Assembly (NCBI RefSeq): GCF_017916515.1
Contig: NZ_JAFMTA010000001.1
Coordinates: 2,159,127-2,223,126 of the forward strand
DNA length: 64,000 bases
Direction of reading: 5' to 3'
Source: Naasia sp. SYSU D00948
GTDB lineage: Bacteria; Actinomycetota; Actinomycetes; Actinomycetales; Microbacteriaceae
The position numbers and the translations under genes are program-made. The notes under the pieces were generated by a model. The model did not search any database, was not told where the DNA came from, and was given only the letters and a program-made list of their open reading frames with translations. Positions 1-11,451 of the stretch are shown in pieces; the stretch's first letter is position 1, and each line of letters opens with the position of its first letter.

Positions 1-1
1 A

Positions 2-916
2 GACGCGGTGGACAAGGCCTGCGGGGAGGGACTCATGCCGGGCGCACTCGCCGCGCTCGCGGCCGTGGGCGTCGACCCCGCTGGGATGCCCATCCGCGGC
101 TTCCGCTACGCGGACGGCAGGCGGAGCGTCGAGCACCGCCTGCGCGGGCGACCCGGGCGAGGAGTGCGCCGCACCGCGCTGTCGGCGGCTCTGCAGCAGC
201 GCGCCGCCGAGCTCGGGGTCGAGACCGTGCGGGCCCGCGTGGATGCGCTGACGGTCGAGGCGCGTGGCGTGGCGGCGGCCGGCGTCTCGGCGTCCTGGCT
301 CGTCGGGTGCGACGGGCTGCACTCCACTGTCCGGCGGCTCGCCGGTCTCGAGCGACCGCCGGGGCCGGGGGAGCGGTTCGGGCTCCGCCGCCACTTCGCG
401 GTGGAGCCGTGGACGGACCTCGTCGAGGTGCACTGGGGGAGGAGCGTCGAGGCCTACGTCACCCCGGTGGGGCCGGACCTGGTGGGCGTGGCGGTGCTGG
501 GGCCCCGCGGCTCGGGCTTCGACGAGGCCCTGTCGCAGGTGCCGGAGCTCGCGGCCCGGCTCGCCGGCGCGGAGCCGGCCACGCCGGTCCGCGGAGCCGG
601 ACCGCTCCGGCAGCGGACGCGAGCGCGCACCGCCGGGCGCGTGCTCCTGGCCGGCGACGCGTCCGGCTACGTCGACGCGCTCACCGGCGAGGGGATGCGC
701 GTGGGGTTCGCGCAGGCGGTGGCGGCGGTGGAGACGATCCTCGACGGGAACCCGAGCCGCTACGAGAGGGAATGGGCGTCCCGCACCCGCGACTTCCGCC
801 TCATCACGGGGGCGCTCGTCGCGGCCGCGACGTCCCCGGTGCGGCGTGCGATCGTGCCCGCGGCGGCGGCGCTGCCGTCGCTCTACGGCGGGGTCGTCGA
901 GCGTCTGGCGCGCTGA
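2..916 (+). CDS. FAD-dependent oxidoreductase, geranylgeranyl reductase/UbiH-like (5' end outside window)
   Basis: The reading frame is open to the left edge, so the gene begins before the window and the N-terminal FAD-binding GxGxxG segment is not seen. Visible are DKACGEGLMP near the start, a feature of the geranylgeranyl-reductase-like group, a VGCDGLHSTVR segment, and the second FAD-contacting motif LLAGDASGYVDALTGEG near the C-terminus. These place it among FAD-dependent monooxygenases and reductases (PHBH fold). Members act on lipids, menaquinone precursors or aromatic compounds, and the substrate cannot be told from sequence. It ends about 100 bases before the next small gene on the same strand. 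Confidence 0.8.
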   Translation, partial: DAVDKACGEGLMPGALAALAAVGVDPAGMPIRGFRYADGRRSVEHRLRGRPGRGVRRTALSAALQQRAAELGVETVRARVDALTVEARGVAAAGVSASWLVGCDGLHSTVRRLAGLERPPGPGERFGLRRHFAVEPWTDLVEVHWGRSVEAYVTPVGPDLVGVAVLGPRGSGFDEALSQVPELAARLAGAEPATPVRGAGPLRQRTRARTAGRVLLAGDASGYVDALTGEGMRVGFAQAVAAVETILDGNPSRYEREWASRTRDFRLITGALVAAATSPVRRAIVPAAAALPSLYGGVVERLAR

Positions 917-1014
917 CCACCGCGATGTCGGAGGCTCCCGTCATCCTGTCGGCGTGGCATCCGGGACGACCGGAGGACCCGGGTGACGATGGATCCGAAG
1001 GAAGGGAGACGACG

Positions 1015-1227
1015 ATGGCCGACCCGCACATCGCGCAGGAGTGCAGCATTCCGCTCGACCAGGTGGCGGCGCAGGACGTCGCCGACGCGACCCTCGACTT
1101 CGGGGACGGCGCAGTCGTCGTGACCTGCGTCTGCGGCGCCTGGGTCATCGAGGACGCGTCCGGCGGCGCGCTCGCCTGGTCGGAGACCGTCACCCTCGCC
1201 GCGCTGGAGCTCGCCGGAGCCGCCTGA
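1015..1227 (+). CDS. small hypothetical protein (70 aa)
   Basis: A 70-residue protein starting with MADPHIAQEC, preceded by a purine-rich GAAGGGAGAC ribosome-binding site about 5 to 10 bases upstream, which decides the ATG. It carries an isolated Cys-X-Cys-Gly pair (VTCVCGAWVIED) in a predicted beta-rich stretch and no membrane segment. I do not recognise a family. It lies between the FAD oxidoreductase and dinB, which has its own promoter, so it may form a short operon with the upstream gene. That it is a real gene is supported by the good ribosome-binding site and typical third-position GC use. Confidence 0.6.
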   Translation: MADPHIAQECSIPLDQVAAQDVADATLDFGDGAVVVTCVCGAWVIEDASGGALAWSETVTLAALELAGAA

Positions 1228-1253
1228 TCCGGTAGCGCGTCGGAGGTACCGGC

Positions 1254-1259
1254 GACAAT
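1254..1259 (+). promoter_or_regulatory. -10 box of dinB, leaderless arrangement
   Basis: GACAAT lies six bases upstream of the GTG start of dinB, with no Shine-Dalgarno sequence in between. The same -10/6-base/start layout recurs at many genes in this window and implies transcription starting at the initiation codon. Confidence 0.5.
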
Positions 1260-1265
1260 GGTCGC

Positions 1266-2504
1266 GTGAGCGTCAAGGGCGGCCAGGGCGAACGACAGGT
1301 GTCGGGCGACGAGGTCGACAGCTCGTCCGCGACCATCCTGCACATCGACATGGACGCGTTCTTCGCGAGCGTCGAGCTGCTGGACCGTCCTGAGCTGAAG
1401 GGGAAGCCGGTCATCGTCGGCGGCACGGCCGGCCGCGGGGTCGTCACCAGCGCGACGTACGAGGCGCGCGCGTACGGCGTCCGGTCCGCCATGCCGATGT
1501 CGCAGGCGCAGCGGCTGTGCCCGTCCGCGATCGTGATCCCGTCGTCGTACGGCAAGTACACCCACTACTCGCGCATCGTCATGGACATGTTCCGCGACGT
1601 CACGCCCCTGGTCGAGCCGCTGAGCATCGACGAGGCGTTCCTCGACGTCGCGGGCGCCCGGCGCCTGCTCGGTCCGCCGGGCGGGATCGCGCGGCAGCTG
1701 CGGGCACGGGTCCGCGAGGAGACCGGCCTCACCTGCTCCATCGGCGGTGCGTCGACGAAGTTCGTCGCGAAGCTCGCCTCCACGCGGTCCAAGCCGGACG
1801 GCCTCCTCATCGTGCCGGCCGACCGCACCCTCGCCTTCCTGCACCCCCTGCCGGTCGCCGCGCTGTGGGGGGTCGGCAAGGCGACGGCGGCATCGCTCGA
1901 GCGTCACGGCCTGCGCACTGTCGGGGACCTCGCCCAGACGCCGCGCGAGGTGCTGCAGAAGTGGGTGGGCCCGGCCGCGGGGGGCCACCTCCACGACCTC
2001 GCCTGGGGACGGGACCCTCGCCGTGTGAACACCCACCGTGTCGAGAAGAGCGTCGGCCACGAGAACACGTTCGCGGTCGACGTCGACGACCTCGTCGTGC
2101 TGCGGCGGGAGCTGCTCGACCAGTCGGAACGGGTCGCCGCACGACTGCGGAAGGCCGGTCACTCCGCGAGGACCGTCGCGCTCAAGCTCCGCTTCGCCGA
2201 CTTCACGACGATCAGCCGCTCGCGCACCCTTCCGGAGCCCACTTCGGTGGCCAAGCGCATCTACGAGCAGGCGGTCGAGCTCCTCGAGGAGCAGAGCCTC
2301 GCCGGGCGCAAGATCCGCCTCATCGGCGTGCGCGCGGAGCAGCTCGTGGACGGCGACGGCGACAGCCTCTCGCTGTGGAGCGAGGACGACGCCTGGCGCG
2401 ATGCGGAGCACGTGATGGACGCGGCCACGGAGCGCTTCGGGCGCGGGGCGATCCGCCCGGCGACGCTGCTGCGGAAGGAGCGGCCGGAGCGCCCCGAGGG
2501 CTGA
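1266..2504 (+). CDS. dinB: DNA polymerase IV (Y-family translesion polymerase)
   Basis: DinB copies damaged or mispaired DNA with low fidelity during translesion synthesis. The 412-residue length fits the family. The catalytic palm motifs are intact: HIDMDAFFASVE (metal-binding Asp28) and SIDEAFLD around residue 120 with the Asp-Glu pair. It also has the SIGGASTKFVAKLAS segment, the GVGKATAASLERHG helix-hairpin-helix region, and the little-finger domain in the last 170 residues. The GTG start is chosen because a -10 box sits six bases before it; about 20 residues precede the conserved palm, as in other actinobacterial DinB. I see no LexA-type box immediately upstream. Confidence 0.95.
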   Translation: MSVKGGQGERQVSGDEVDSSSATILHIDMDAFFASVELLDRPELKGKPVIVGGTAGRGVVTSATYEARAYGVRSAMPMSQAQRLCPSAIVIPSSYGKYTHYSRIVMDMFRDVTPLVEPLSIDEAFLDVAGARRLLGPPGGIARQLRARVREETGLTCSIGGASTKFVAKLASTRSKPDGLLIVPADRTLAFLHPLPVAALWGVGKATAASLERHGLRTVGDLAQTPREVLQKWVGPAAGGHLHDLAWGRDPRRVNTHRVEKSVGHENTFAVDVDDLVVLRRELLDQSERVAARLRKAGHSARTVALKLRFADFTTISRSRTLPEPTSVAKRIYEQAVELLEEQSLAGRKIRLIGVRAEQLVDGDGDSLSLWSEDDAWRDAEHVMDAATERFGRGAIRPATLLRKERPERPEG

Positions 2505-2719
2505 GGTCCGCGTCCGGGCCGGCCGACGGCGGTCCGGTCCGGCACACCGAGCGCTCGCATGGCCGCGCCGGCGCGCCGGCGCGGGGCGGGCGGGGCCAAA
2601 GCCTCTGGGCATCTCCGGAGGCGAGGAGTAGTCATCAGGCCATCAGCACGAGGCGGGGGCCCGGCTACCAGGGAGTTGCCGCCGGTCGTGCACGACGCCA
2701 GCGGTTCGGGGAGGCAGGC

Positions 2720-3079
2720 ATGGAAGTCGCAACGGGGTTCGCCAGGGATGAGAAGCAGATCGTCCCGGGCAACGTGAACGTGCCGACGCAGGTGGCGAAT
2801 CCGAAACGCACGACCCTGCGCAGCTTCGTCCAGGCCGCAGTCGGGATGCTCGTGGTGCTGGTCCCGCTCGTGAACGGGGTCCTGACCGCAGTGCAGGGTG
2901 TCCTCAAGGATCAGACCGACGTGACCCTGCCGGCCTGGGTCTACCTCTGGATCAACACGGGGATCGTCGTGACGAGCTTCATCATCGCCCTCGTCGCGCG
3001 GATCATGGCGGTTCCGGGCGTCGCGGACTTCATCGCGCGCCACCTGCCCTGGCTCGCCCCGATCAAGCCCGCACCGTAA
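2720..3079 (+). CDS. small membrane protein, holin-like (119 aa)
   Basis: The protein has a soluble N-terminus of about 35 residues and two strongly hydrophobic segments (about residues 36-58 and 76-100) separated by a short polar loop, then a short basic tail ending PWLAPIKPAP. That topology and size resemble holin-like proteins of actinobacteriophages, but no endolysin or phage gene lies beside it, so the functional link is inference. The ATG is preceded by GGGGAGGCAGGC, an acceptable ribosome-binding site. The 215 bases upstream, back to dinB, hold no gene that I can support. A strong bidirectional terminator follows the stop codon. Confidence 0.6.
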   Translation: MEVATGFARDEKQIVPGNVNVPTQVANPKRTTLRSFVQAAVGMLVVLVPLVNGVLTAVQGVLKDQTDVTLPAWVYLWINTGIVVTSFIIALVARIMAVPGVADFIARHLPWLAPIKPAP

Positions 3080-3089
3080 GAACGGGGAT

Positions 3090-3131
3090 GGGCCCGCCGG
3101 TCGGGCAGATGCTGCCCGGACCGGCGGGCCC
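3090..3131. terminator. bidirectional hairpin terminator
   Basis: An almost perfect 19-base inverted repeat (arms beginning GGGCCCGCCGGTC and ending GACCGGCGGGCCC, one bulged base, loop of about 4 bases) lies between two convergent genes, the holin-like gene and treZ. It probably ends transcription from both sides. Confidence 0.75.
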
Positions 3132-3137
3132 CACGGC

Positions 3138-4892
3138 TCAGGTCGTCTCGGCCAGGATGACGGCCGAGCGCCCGGGGAGGCGGATCGCTCCGTCGGGCGA
3201 GGTCGACACGGCGGGATCGGTCGCCAGGAGCGGCTCGCCCTCGAGGCCGAGCTCGACGTCGTCCTCCGCGAGGTTGACCGCCACGGTGACGCTGCCGCGC
3301 GCGAGCACGAGCCAGCGCTCGTCCTCGTCGTAGTCGACGATCGTCTCGCGGAAGCGCGGGTCGGTGAGCTCCGGGACCTGCTTCCGCAGCGCGAGAAGGC
3401 GTCGGTAGAGGTCCAGGATCCGGGTGTGGCGATCGTCCTGCCCGTCCTCCGGGTACGGCTCCGACCACTTCAGCTTCGAGCGGGTGAACGTCTCCGGGTC
3501 CTGCGGGTCGGGCACGATCGACGGGTCCCAGCCCATCTTCGCGAACTCCTCGATGCGGCCCTTCGCGGTCGCCTCGCCCAGCTCCTTCTCCGGGTGCGAG
3601 GTGAAGAACTGCCACGGGGTCGAGGCGGCCCACTCCTCGCCCATGAACAGCATGGGGGTGAAGGGGTTCGTGAGCGTGAGGACCGCGGCGAGGGCGAGGC
3701 CGCGCTCGTCGAGCATCTCGGTCAGGCGGTCGCCGGTCGCCCGGTTGCCGATCTGGTCGTGGTCCTGCGCGAACACCACGAGCCGCCAGGCCGGCGTCCG
3801 CTCGAGGTCGATCGGCCGACCGTGCACCCGTCCCCGGAAGCTGGAGAGCGTGCGGGCGTGGTAGAACCCCTCCTCGAGCACGGTGGCGAGCGCGCCGACC
3901 GAGTTGAAGTCCTCGTAGTAGCCGGTCGTCTCGCCCGTGAGGTTGACGTGCAGGGCGTGGTGGAAGTCGTCGCTCCACTGCCCGGTGATGCCGTAGCCGT
4001 GCGCCTCACGGGACCTGATGACCTTCGGGTCGTTCATGTCCGACTCGGCGATGAGGGTCAGGGGACGCCCGACGTGCGCCGACAGCGCGTCGACCTCCTC
4101 CGCGAGCTCCTCGAGGATGTGCACCGCGCGGTGGTCCACGAGCGCGTGGACCGCGTCCAGCCGCAGACCGTCCACGTGGTAGTCGTCCAGCCACATAAGC
4201 GCGTTGGAGAGGATGTAGTCGCGGACCTCGTCCGAGTCCTCGCCGTCCAGGTTCACGGACAGGCCCCAGGTGTTGGCCGAGGCCTCGTGCAGGTACGGGC
4301 CGAACTCGGGCAGGTAGTTCCCGCTCGGGCCGAGGTGGTTGTAGACCACGTCCTGGATCACGCCGAGACCGCGCTGGTGGCAGGCGTCGACGAACCGCTG
4401 GTAGGCGGCGGGCCCGCCGTAGTCCTCCTGAACCGTGTACCAGAGGACGCCGTCGTAGCCCCAGTTGTGCCTTCCGTTGAAGCCGTTGACCGGCAGCACC
4501 TCGACGAAGTCCACCCCGAGGTCCACGAGGTGATCGAGGCGCCCGATCGCCGAGTCCAGCGTCCCTTCGGGCGTGAACGTGCCGATGTGCAGCTCGTAGA
4601 TGACGCCGCCCGCGAGCTGGCGTCCGGTCCACGACGAGTCGCCCCAGGTGTGGGCGGACGGGTCGAAGGTCCGGCTCAGCTCGTGCACGCCCTTCGGCTG
4701 CCGCCGGGAGCGGGGATCGGGACGCGGGATCTCGCCGTCGCCCAGCAGGTAGCCGTAGTCGTGCTCGGCACCGTCCGCCTCGATGTGCACGGTGTACCAG
4801 CCGTCGCCGGCCTGGGTCATGGGGTGGCGCTCCCCGTCGAGGAGCAGGGTCACCTTCTCGGCACGCGGGGCCCAGACGTCGTAGGGGCTCAT
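3138..4892 (-). CDS. treZ: malto-oligosyltrehalose trehalohydrolase TreZ
   Basis: TreZ hydrolyses the bond between maltooligosaccharide and the terminal trehalose made by TreY, releasing free trehalose in the cytoplasm. The 584-residue protein has an N-terminal beta-sandwich (about 1-90) and a GH13 barrel. Region I is DVVYNH at 181-186, region [11 protein letters not shown] with nucleophile Asp246, region [12 protein letters not shown] with acid Glu283, and region [13 protein letters not shown] around 378. The start codon is preceded by GGAAGGAGG, and its ATG overlaps the treY stop as ATGA, so the two are translationally coupled. It is the last gene of the glgX-treY-treZ operon. Confidence 0.95.
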   Translation of the reverse strand: MSPYDVWAPRAEKVTLLLDGERHPMTQAGDGWYTVHIEADGAEHDYGYLLGDGEIPRPDPRSRRQPKGVHELSRTFDPSAHTWGDSSWTGRQLAGGVIYELHIGTFTPEGTLDSAIGRLDHLVDLGVDFVEVLPVNGFNGRHNWGYDGVLWYTVQEDYGGPAAYQRFVDACHQRGLGVIQDVVYNHLGPSGNYLPEFGPYLHEASANTWGLSVNLDGEDSDEVRDYILSNALMWLDDYHVDGLRLDAVHALVDHRAVHILEELAEEVDALSAHVGRPLTLIAESDMNDPKVIRSREAHGYGITGQWSDDFHHALHVNLTGETTGYYEDFNSVGALATVLEEGFYHARTLSSFRGRVHGRPIDLERTPAWRLVVFAQDHDQIGNRATGDRLTEMLDERGLALAAVLTLTNPFTPMLFMGEEWAASTPWQFFTSHPEKELGEATAKGRIEEFAKMGWDPSIVPDPQDPETFTRSKLKWSEPYPEDGQDDRHTRILDLYRRLLALRKQVPELTDPRFRETIVDYDEDERWLVLARGSVTVAVNLAEDDVELGLEGEPLLATDPAVSTSPDGAIRLPGRSAVILAETT

Positions 4893-7225
4893 GCGGTGCC
4901 TCCTTCCTGCGCGAGCAGCGCGACCGGGTAATCGGAGAGGATCTCGGCGACCGGGAGGCGTCCGCCCTGAAAGCGGCGACCCGTGATCACGTCGAGCACC
5001 GGGGCGGTGCCGACGTCGAGGGTGGTGTCGTTCCAGCCGCGCTTGTTCTCGAGGCCGATCGGGAGCCGCGTCGCCACCGTGATGGCTCCTCCGCGGTCGA
5101 AGGCGATGAGGTGGTCGGAGGCCACGTCGGCGCCGTGCAGCGGCGTGTACGACGTGAACAGCTCGGGCCGGTCGCGGCGGAGCCGGAGCGCCCGGGCGGT
5201 CACCAGGAGCTTCGCCGCACCCGTCTCGTCGATCGGCGGCTGCGCTCCCGCGTCGATCTCGGCGAGCAGCCGGCGCCGCTCCGCGAAGTCGACCGGCCGG
5301 CGGTTGTCGGGGTCGACGAGCGACGTCTCCCAGAGCTCGCTGCCCTGGTACACGTCCGGGACTCCCGGCACGGTCAGCTGCAGCAGCTTGGCGGACAGTG
5401 AGTTCGACCACCCGGGACGGGCGATGCGGTCCACCAGGCGCTGGACGATGGCGGCGGCGCGCGGCTCGTCGAACGCCGCGTCGATGAGGGCGTGCATCCG
5501 CTCCTCCAGCGCCTCGTTCGGATCCGTCCACGTCGTCGAGTTGCCGGCCTCGCGCGACGCCTTCTCCGCGTACGCGTGCAGCCGCTCGCGGCTCGCGGGC
5601 CACGCACCGATGATCGCCTGCCACAGCAGGTTCTCCAGGGGTCCATCCCCGATCGGGGCGATGTCGCGCAGCTCGAGCAGCGCATCCGACCACTCGCCGG
5701 GGATCTCCGCGAGGACGCTGATGCGGGCCCGCACGTCCTCCCCGCGCTTCGTGTCGTGGGTGGAGAGCGCGACCATCGAGGCCGGGAAGGACTCGAGCCG
5801 GCGCTGCTGCCGGGCATGGAACGCGTCGTGCCCGATGCCGAACTCGGCCGGGTCCGCGCCCACCTCCGTCAGGCTGGTGAGCCGCGTGTAGCGATAGAAC
5901 GCGCAGTCCTCGACGCCCTTGGCCATGACCATGCCGGAGGTCTGCTGGAAGCGCCGGGCGGCCGGCTGGGCGGGGTCGGCGAGGATCGGCAGCAGCGCGT
6001 CGATCGTCTCCGCGAGGTCCGGACGGTGGCGCCGCGCGAGTGCGGCGGCCTCCTCGAGGTGCTCGCGCCCCTCGGGGAGGTAGGACCGGTACACCGGGAA
6101 GCAGGCGAGCAGCTCGGCGATCGCGTCCGAGACTGCGTCCGACGGCTCCTCGCCCCGCGCGATCGCGTCGGCCACCTCGCGGTCGAGGCGGAGCACCTCC
6201 GAGTGGAGGATGCCGTCGGCGACGTCGCGCTTGGTGTCGTGGATGAGCTGGTGCCAGTCGACCTGCTCGCCGCCGCGGAGCTCCGCGTCGAGTGCGGTGA
6301 GCGGGGCCTCCCCCTCCGGGTCGACGAGGATCCGGTCGATGTCCGCCAGAGCGTCGTATCCGGTGGTGCCCGCCGTCTTCCATGACCGGGGGAGCTGCTC
6401 GTCGCCCTCGAGGATCTTCTCGACGAGGACGTACGCGCCGCCCGTCGCCTCCGCGAGGTCGTCGAGGTAGGTGCCGGGGTCGAACAGGCCGTCCGGGTGG
6501 TCCACGCGCAGTCCGTCGGCGAGCCCCTCGCGGACCCAGCGCACGATCTCCTCGTGCGACTCGGCGAAGACCCGCGGCACCTCGACGCGGACCGCGGCGA
6601 GCGTGTTCACTGCGAAGAACCGTCGGTAGTTGAGGTCGTAGTCGGCGCGGCGCCAGTCCACGAGCTCGTAGTGCTGCCGCTCGTGCACGGCGACCGGGTC
6701 GTCACCCTGGGACCCGGTGCCGGGCGCGACCGGGAAGCGGTGGTCGTAGTAGCGGAGCTCGAGGCCGTCGTCCCCCTCGGCGAGCGTCAGCTGGGGGAGA
6801 TCGTCCCCCGAGCCCAGCACGGGGAGCCGCACCTTGCCGCCGCCGAAGTCCCAGTCGATGTCGAACGCCTCCGCGTACCGGGAGTCCCGGCCGTGCGTGA
6901 GCACGTCCCACCACCAGCGGGTGTGGACCGGAGTGGCGACGCCCACGTGGTTCGGCACGATGTCGACGAGGACGCCGAGCCCGTTCCTCCGCGCTGCGGC
7001 GACCGCCGCGTCGAGTCCCTCCGCGCCGCCGCGCGCCGGATCGACACGCGCGTGGTTCACCACGTCGTAGCCGTGGTCGGAGCCGGGCTCCGCCTCGAGC
7101 AGGGGCGAGAGGTAGATCCAGTCCGCACCGAGCTCGTGCACGTAGTCCGCGATCTCCGCGGTCGCGTGCAGGTCGAACGAGGAGCGGACCTGGACCCGGT
7201 AGGTCGAGAGGGGCTGCTTCGCCAT
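4889..7225 (-). CDS. treY: malto-oligosyltrehalose synthase TreY
   Basis: TreY (778 aa) isomerises the reducing-end alpha-1,4 bond of maltooligosaccharides to an alpha,alpha-1,1 bond, giving maltooligosyltrehalose. GH13 motifs are visible: [10 protein letters not shown] (84-93), [10 protein letters not shown] with nucleophile Asp242, [10 protein letters not shown] with Glu269, and [16 protein letters not shown] further on, a TreY signature. The start [12 protein letters not shown] is chosen because the GH13 barrel begins at once and the gene lies only about 11 bases after glgX. Length is normal for the family. It works with GlgX upstream (debranching) and TreZ downstream. Confidence 0.95.
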   Translation of the reverse strand: MAKQPLSTYRVQVRSSFDLHATAEIADYVHELGADWIYLSPLLEAEPGSDHGYDVVNHARVDPARGGAEGLDAAVAAARRNGLGVLVDIVPNHVGVATPVHTRWWWDVLTHGRDSRYAEAFDIDWDFGGGKVRLPVLGSGDDLPQLTLAEGDDGLELRYYDHRFPVAPGTGSQGDDPVAVHERQHYELVDWRRADYDLNYRRFFAVNTLAAVRVEVPRVFAESHEEIVRWVREGLADGLRVDHPDGLFDPGTYLDDLAEATGGAYVLVEKILEGDEQLPRSWKTAGTTGYDALADIDRILVDPEGEAPLTALDAELRGGEQVDWHQLIHDTKRDVADGILHSEVLRLDREVADAIARGEEPSDAVSDAIAELLACFPVYRSYLPEGREHLEEAAALARRHRPDLAETIDALLPILADPAQPAARRFQQTSGMVMAKGVEDCAFYRYTRLTSLTEVGADPAEFGIGHDAFHARQQRRLESFPASMVALSTHDTKRGEDVRARISVLAEIPGEWSDALLELRDIAPIGDGPLENLLWQAIIGAWPASRERLHAYAEKASREAGNSTTWTDPNEALEERMHALIDAAFDEPRAAAIVQRLVDRIARPGWSNSLSAKLLQLTVPGVPDVYQGSELWETSLVDPDNRRPVDFAERRRLLAEIDAGAQPPIDETGAAKLLVTARALRLRRDRPELFTSYTPLHGADVASDHLIAFDRGGAITVATRLPIGLENKRGWNDTTLDVGTAPVLDVITGRRFQGGRLPVAEILSDYPVALLAQEGGTA

Positions 7226-7236
7226 GTCCGCGCCCC

Positions 7237-9441
<2,205 letters not shown>

Positions 9442-9549
9442 AAAGGTCCTCCTGGTCGAATTGCGCCCTCCAACCTACAGAGGGCGTTCAAAACCTCCGC
9501 GCCCTCTTGACGGAGCGGGTAGGGGGTGCCATAGGGGCGACTCCGCCGA

Positions 9550-9555
9550 TAGTGT
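9550..9555 (+). promoter_or_regulatory. -10 box of GerW-like gene, leaderless arrangement
   Basis: TAGTGT ends six bases before the ATG at 9562, and no ribosome-binding site lies between. The box is also inside a small GCCGA...TCGGC hairpin. Confidence 0.45.
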
Positions 9556-9561
9556 CGGCGC

Positions 9562-9888
9562 ATGCCTCAGCTCGTGGTCCGCCTCGCGGAGATGCTCACC
9601 ACCGTCGGCGCCAAGGCCGCCTACGGCGACCCGATCGAAGTCGACGGAAAGCGGATCGTCCCGGTCGCGTTCCTCTGGTACGGCTTCGGAGGGGGCAGCG
9701 ACGAGGGCGAGGACGCCGCGGCCGGCGGTGGCGGTGGGGGAGCGACGATCCCCGTCGGCGCCTACGTGACGACCGGGAACACGGTCCGGTTCGAGCCGAA
9801 CATCGTGGCCCTGCTCGCCGTCTCGGTCCCGCTCACGATCTTCGCGGGCCGCGCGCTCGCTCGGGTCATCAAGGCGCTGAAGAAGTAG
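9562..9888 (+). CDS. GerW/YtfJ-like family protein
   Basis: A 108-residue protein with an alpha/beta N-terminal part containing AYGDPIEVDGKRIVPVA, characteristic of the GerW (YtfJ, spore-cortex-associated) family. A Gly/Ala-rich low-complexity stretch (about 48-65) follows, then FEPNIVALLAVSVPLTIFAG, which may be a membrane anchor. Family members occur in non-sporulating actinobacteria as small proteins of unknown role, so a spore function should not be assumed. It is monocistronic, divergent from glgX, and followed by a 500-base structured intergenic region. Confidence 0.65.
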   Translation: MPQLVVRLAEMLTTVGAKAAYGDPIEVDGKRIVPVAFLWYGFGGGSDEGEDAAAGGGGGGATIPVGAYVTTGNTVRFEPNIVALLAVSVPLTIFAGRALARVIKALKK

Positions 9889-9939
9889 CGCCGCAGCGCC
9901 CGGCGGACGCCGACACCGCCTCGCGCCCCTCCCGTCCCT

Positions 9940-10040
9940 GCGCGGATCAGGAGATCTTGCGCCAATCAGGATGAAACGCCGCGTACGCACGCGGTTCAGG
10001 ACGACACGCCCTGAATGTGCGGAGCTTTCCTGATCCGCGC
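9940..10040. repeat. long-range inverted repeat with nested hairpins
   Basis: The 13-mer GCGCGGATCAGGA at 9940-9952 recurs exactly inverted at 10028-10040. Between the arms are two further hairpins: CCGCGT-ACGC-ACGCGG and TTCAGG...CCTGAA. The element lies between the convergent GerW-like and F420 oxidoreductase genes. It may be a complex terminator or a structured RNA. No protein-coding gene is supported from 9889 to 10392. Confidence 0.5.
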
Positions 10041-10225
10041 GCAGACCCCCGGATGGGCGGGGCCAGATGTCGGCTGCAGCGGCTCGGGATGGATGAGTGT
10101 TCGCGTGCGTGCCCTCTCCCGAGCTTCGTTCGACTTGTCGACAGCAACGGGGATGCCTTCTGTCGCTGGTCACACCTCGTCCGATGCCCTGGCGTCGGCC
10201 GGCAGCGCCGGGAGCACTCGGGGTT

Positions 10226-10354
10226 GCCGAGCGCGCCTCCTGACACCGAACGCGCCCCGTGCACAGGGTGCGCTCGGCGCTGCAGGGCGCGCTCGGTGGT
10301 GGAGAGCGCGCTCGGTGATGAAGGGCGCGGTCGTGGTGCAGGGCGCGGTCGGCG
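10226..10354. repeat. degenerate 18-21 bp repeat array in mixed orientation
   Basis: At least five direct, back-to-back, imperfect copies of GTGCAGGGCGCGCTCGGTG run from about 10259 to 10354. Two inverted copies (for example CACCGAACGCGCCCCGTGCAC at 10244-10264) precede them. Copies differ by one to four bases. They are contiguous, with no unique spacers, so this is not CRISPR. The array fills the gap between two convergent genes. Confidence 0.55.
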
Positions 10355-10392
10355 CGAGTCCTGGCGGCCGCGGCCCAATCCCGGACCCGGGA

Positions 10393-11319
10393 TCAGCGGA
10401 AGGGCGCCACGACCTCGTCCGCGAGGAGCTGCACGTGGTCCTCGTCCTTCAGGTCGATCACCTGCAGGTGGATGCGCTCGGCGCCCAGGTCGCGGAGACG
10501 GCCGATGCGGTCCACCACCTCCGCCGCCGTGCCGCCGAGGTTCGCCGTGCGCAGGCTCTCCGGGTCCGCGCCGATGCTCTCCGCTCGGCGACGGAACTCG
10601 GCCTCCGTCCGGCCCACGACGGTCGTGTGCGCCGTCGAGTACTTCAGGTCGCCGGGATCGCGGCCGATCTCCTCCGCGGCGGAGCGGACGCGGTCGAACG
10701 CCTCGCGCACGCGCTCGTCGCGGGTGAACGCGATGTTGTACTCGGTCGCGTACCGGGCCGCGACCCGGGGAGTGCGGGTCGGGCCGGAGCCGCCGACGAT
10801 CACGGGGACCCGGTCCTGCACGGGCTTCGGCAGCGCCGGCGAGTCCTCGAGGGTGTAGTGCCGGCCCGCGAAGCTGTAGCGCTCGCCGAGGGGCGTCGAC
10901 CACAGGCCCGTGACGATCTCCAGCTGCTCCTCGAGCAGGCCGAATCGCCGCTCGGGGAAGGGGATGCCGTAGGCCGCGTGCTCTTCGCGGTACCAGCCCG
11001 CGCCGAGACCCAGCTCCATCCGGCCTCCCGACATCCGGTCGGCCTGCGCCACCTGGATCGCGAGCAGTCCCGGGTGCCGGAAGGTGACCGACGACACCAG
11101 GGTGCCGAGCCGAATGCGAGGCACCTCCCGAGCGAGCGCCGCGAGCGTGAGCCAGGCGTCCGTGGGACCAGGGAGCCCGTCGACGAAGGTGCCCGTGCGC
11201 AGGAAGTGGTCGCTGCGGAACCAGCCGTCGAAGCCGAGGCGCTCCGCCGCCTGGGCGCTCGCCAGGAGCGTCTCGTAGTCGTATCCCTGCTGAGGCTCCG
11301 TGAAAAGGCAGAACTCCAC
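10393..11319 (-). CDS. LLM-class (luciferase-like) F420-dependent oxidoreductase
   Basis: A 308-residue TIM-barrel protein of the bacterial luciferase superfamily. Family segments visible are AERLGFDGWFRSDHF, RIRLGTLVSSVTFRHPGLLA, GRMELGLGAGWYREEHAAYGI and VPVIVGGSGPTRTPRVAARY. The last is typical of F420H2- rather than FMNH2-using members in actinobacteria. The substrate is unknown. The GTG start follows a TAGGGT box by six bases, with no ribosome-binding site, so the messenger is probably leaderless. The gene stands alone, divergent from the two-component system. Confidence 0.85.
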   Translation of the reverse strand: MEFCLFTEPQQGYDYETLLASAQAAERLGFDGWFRSDHFLRTGTFVDGLPGPTDAWLTLAALAREVPRIRLGTLVSSVTFRHPGLLAIQVAQADRMSGGRMELGLGAGWYREEHAAYGIPFPERRFGLLEEQLEIVTGLWSTPLGERYSFAGRHYTLEDSPALPKPVQDRVPVIVGGSGPTRTPRVAARYATEYNIAFTRDERVREAFDRVRSAAEEIGRDPGDLKYSTAHTTVVGRTEAEFRRRAESIGADPESLRTANLGGTAAEVVDRIGRLRDLGAERIHLQVIDLKDEDHVQLLADEVVAPFR

Positions 11320-11325
11320 GCAACC

Positions 11326-11331
11326 ACCCTA
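11326..11331 (-). promoter_or_regulatory. -10 box of F420 oxidoreductase gene, leaderless arrangement
   Basis: Read on the minus strand, TAGGGT ends six bases before the GTG start at 11319. Confidence 0.5.
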
Positions 11332-11423
11332 CGGACCGGGGGGTTATCCCCCCTCCGATCCGGGTGCCCTCCGCATGCCCCCGTCGGCCCCGGATCACGA
11401 GGCTGGAGGAGCCCCGGCGCGGG

Positions 11424-11429
11424 GACAAT
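11424..11429 (+). promoter_or_regulatory. -10 box of the histidine kinase gene
   Basis: GACAAT lies about 22 bases before the ATG at 11452 and overlaps a possible earlier ATG at 11428. This argues for the later start, which also has a GAGAGAAAG ribosome-binding site. Confidence 0.35.
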
Positions 11430-11451
11430 GACTGCGAGAGAAAGCACTCCC

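Noticed and set aside
804-2612. A minus-strand open frame of about 600 codons opposite dinB
   Set aside because: Antisense shadow of a well-identified polymerase gene; composition is Arg/Ala/Gly-biased.
10226-10354. CRISPR array
   Set aside because: Units abut one another without unique spacers, vary in sequence and orientation, and no cas genes are near.
10017-10727. A plus-strand frame through the repeat-rich gap
   Set aside because: It runs through the repeats and then antisense to the F420 oxidoreductase, with no ribosome-binding site or domain.
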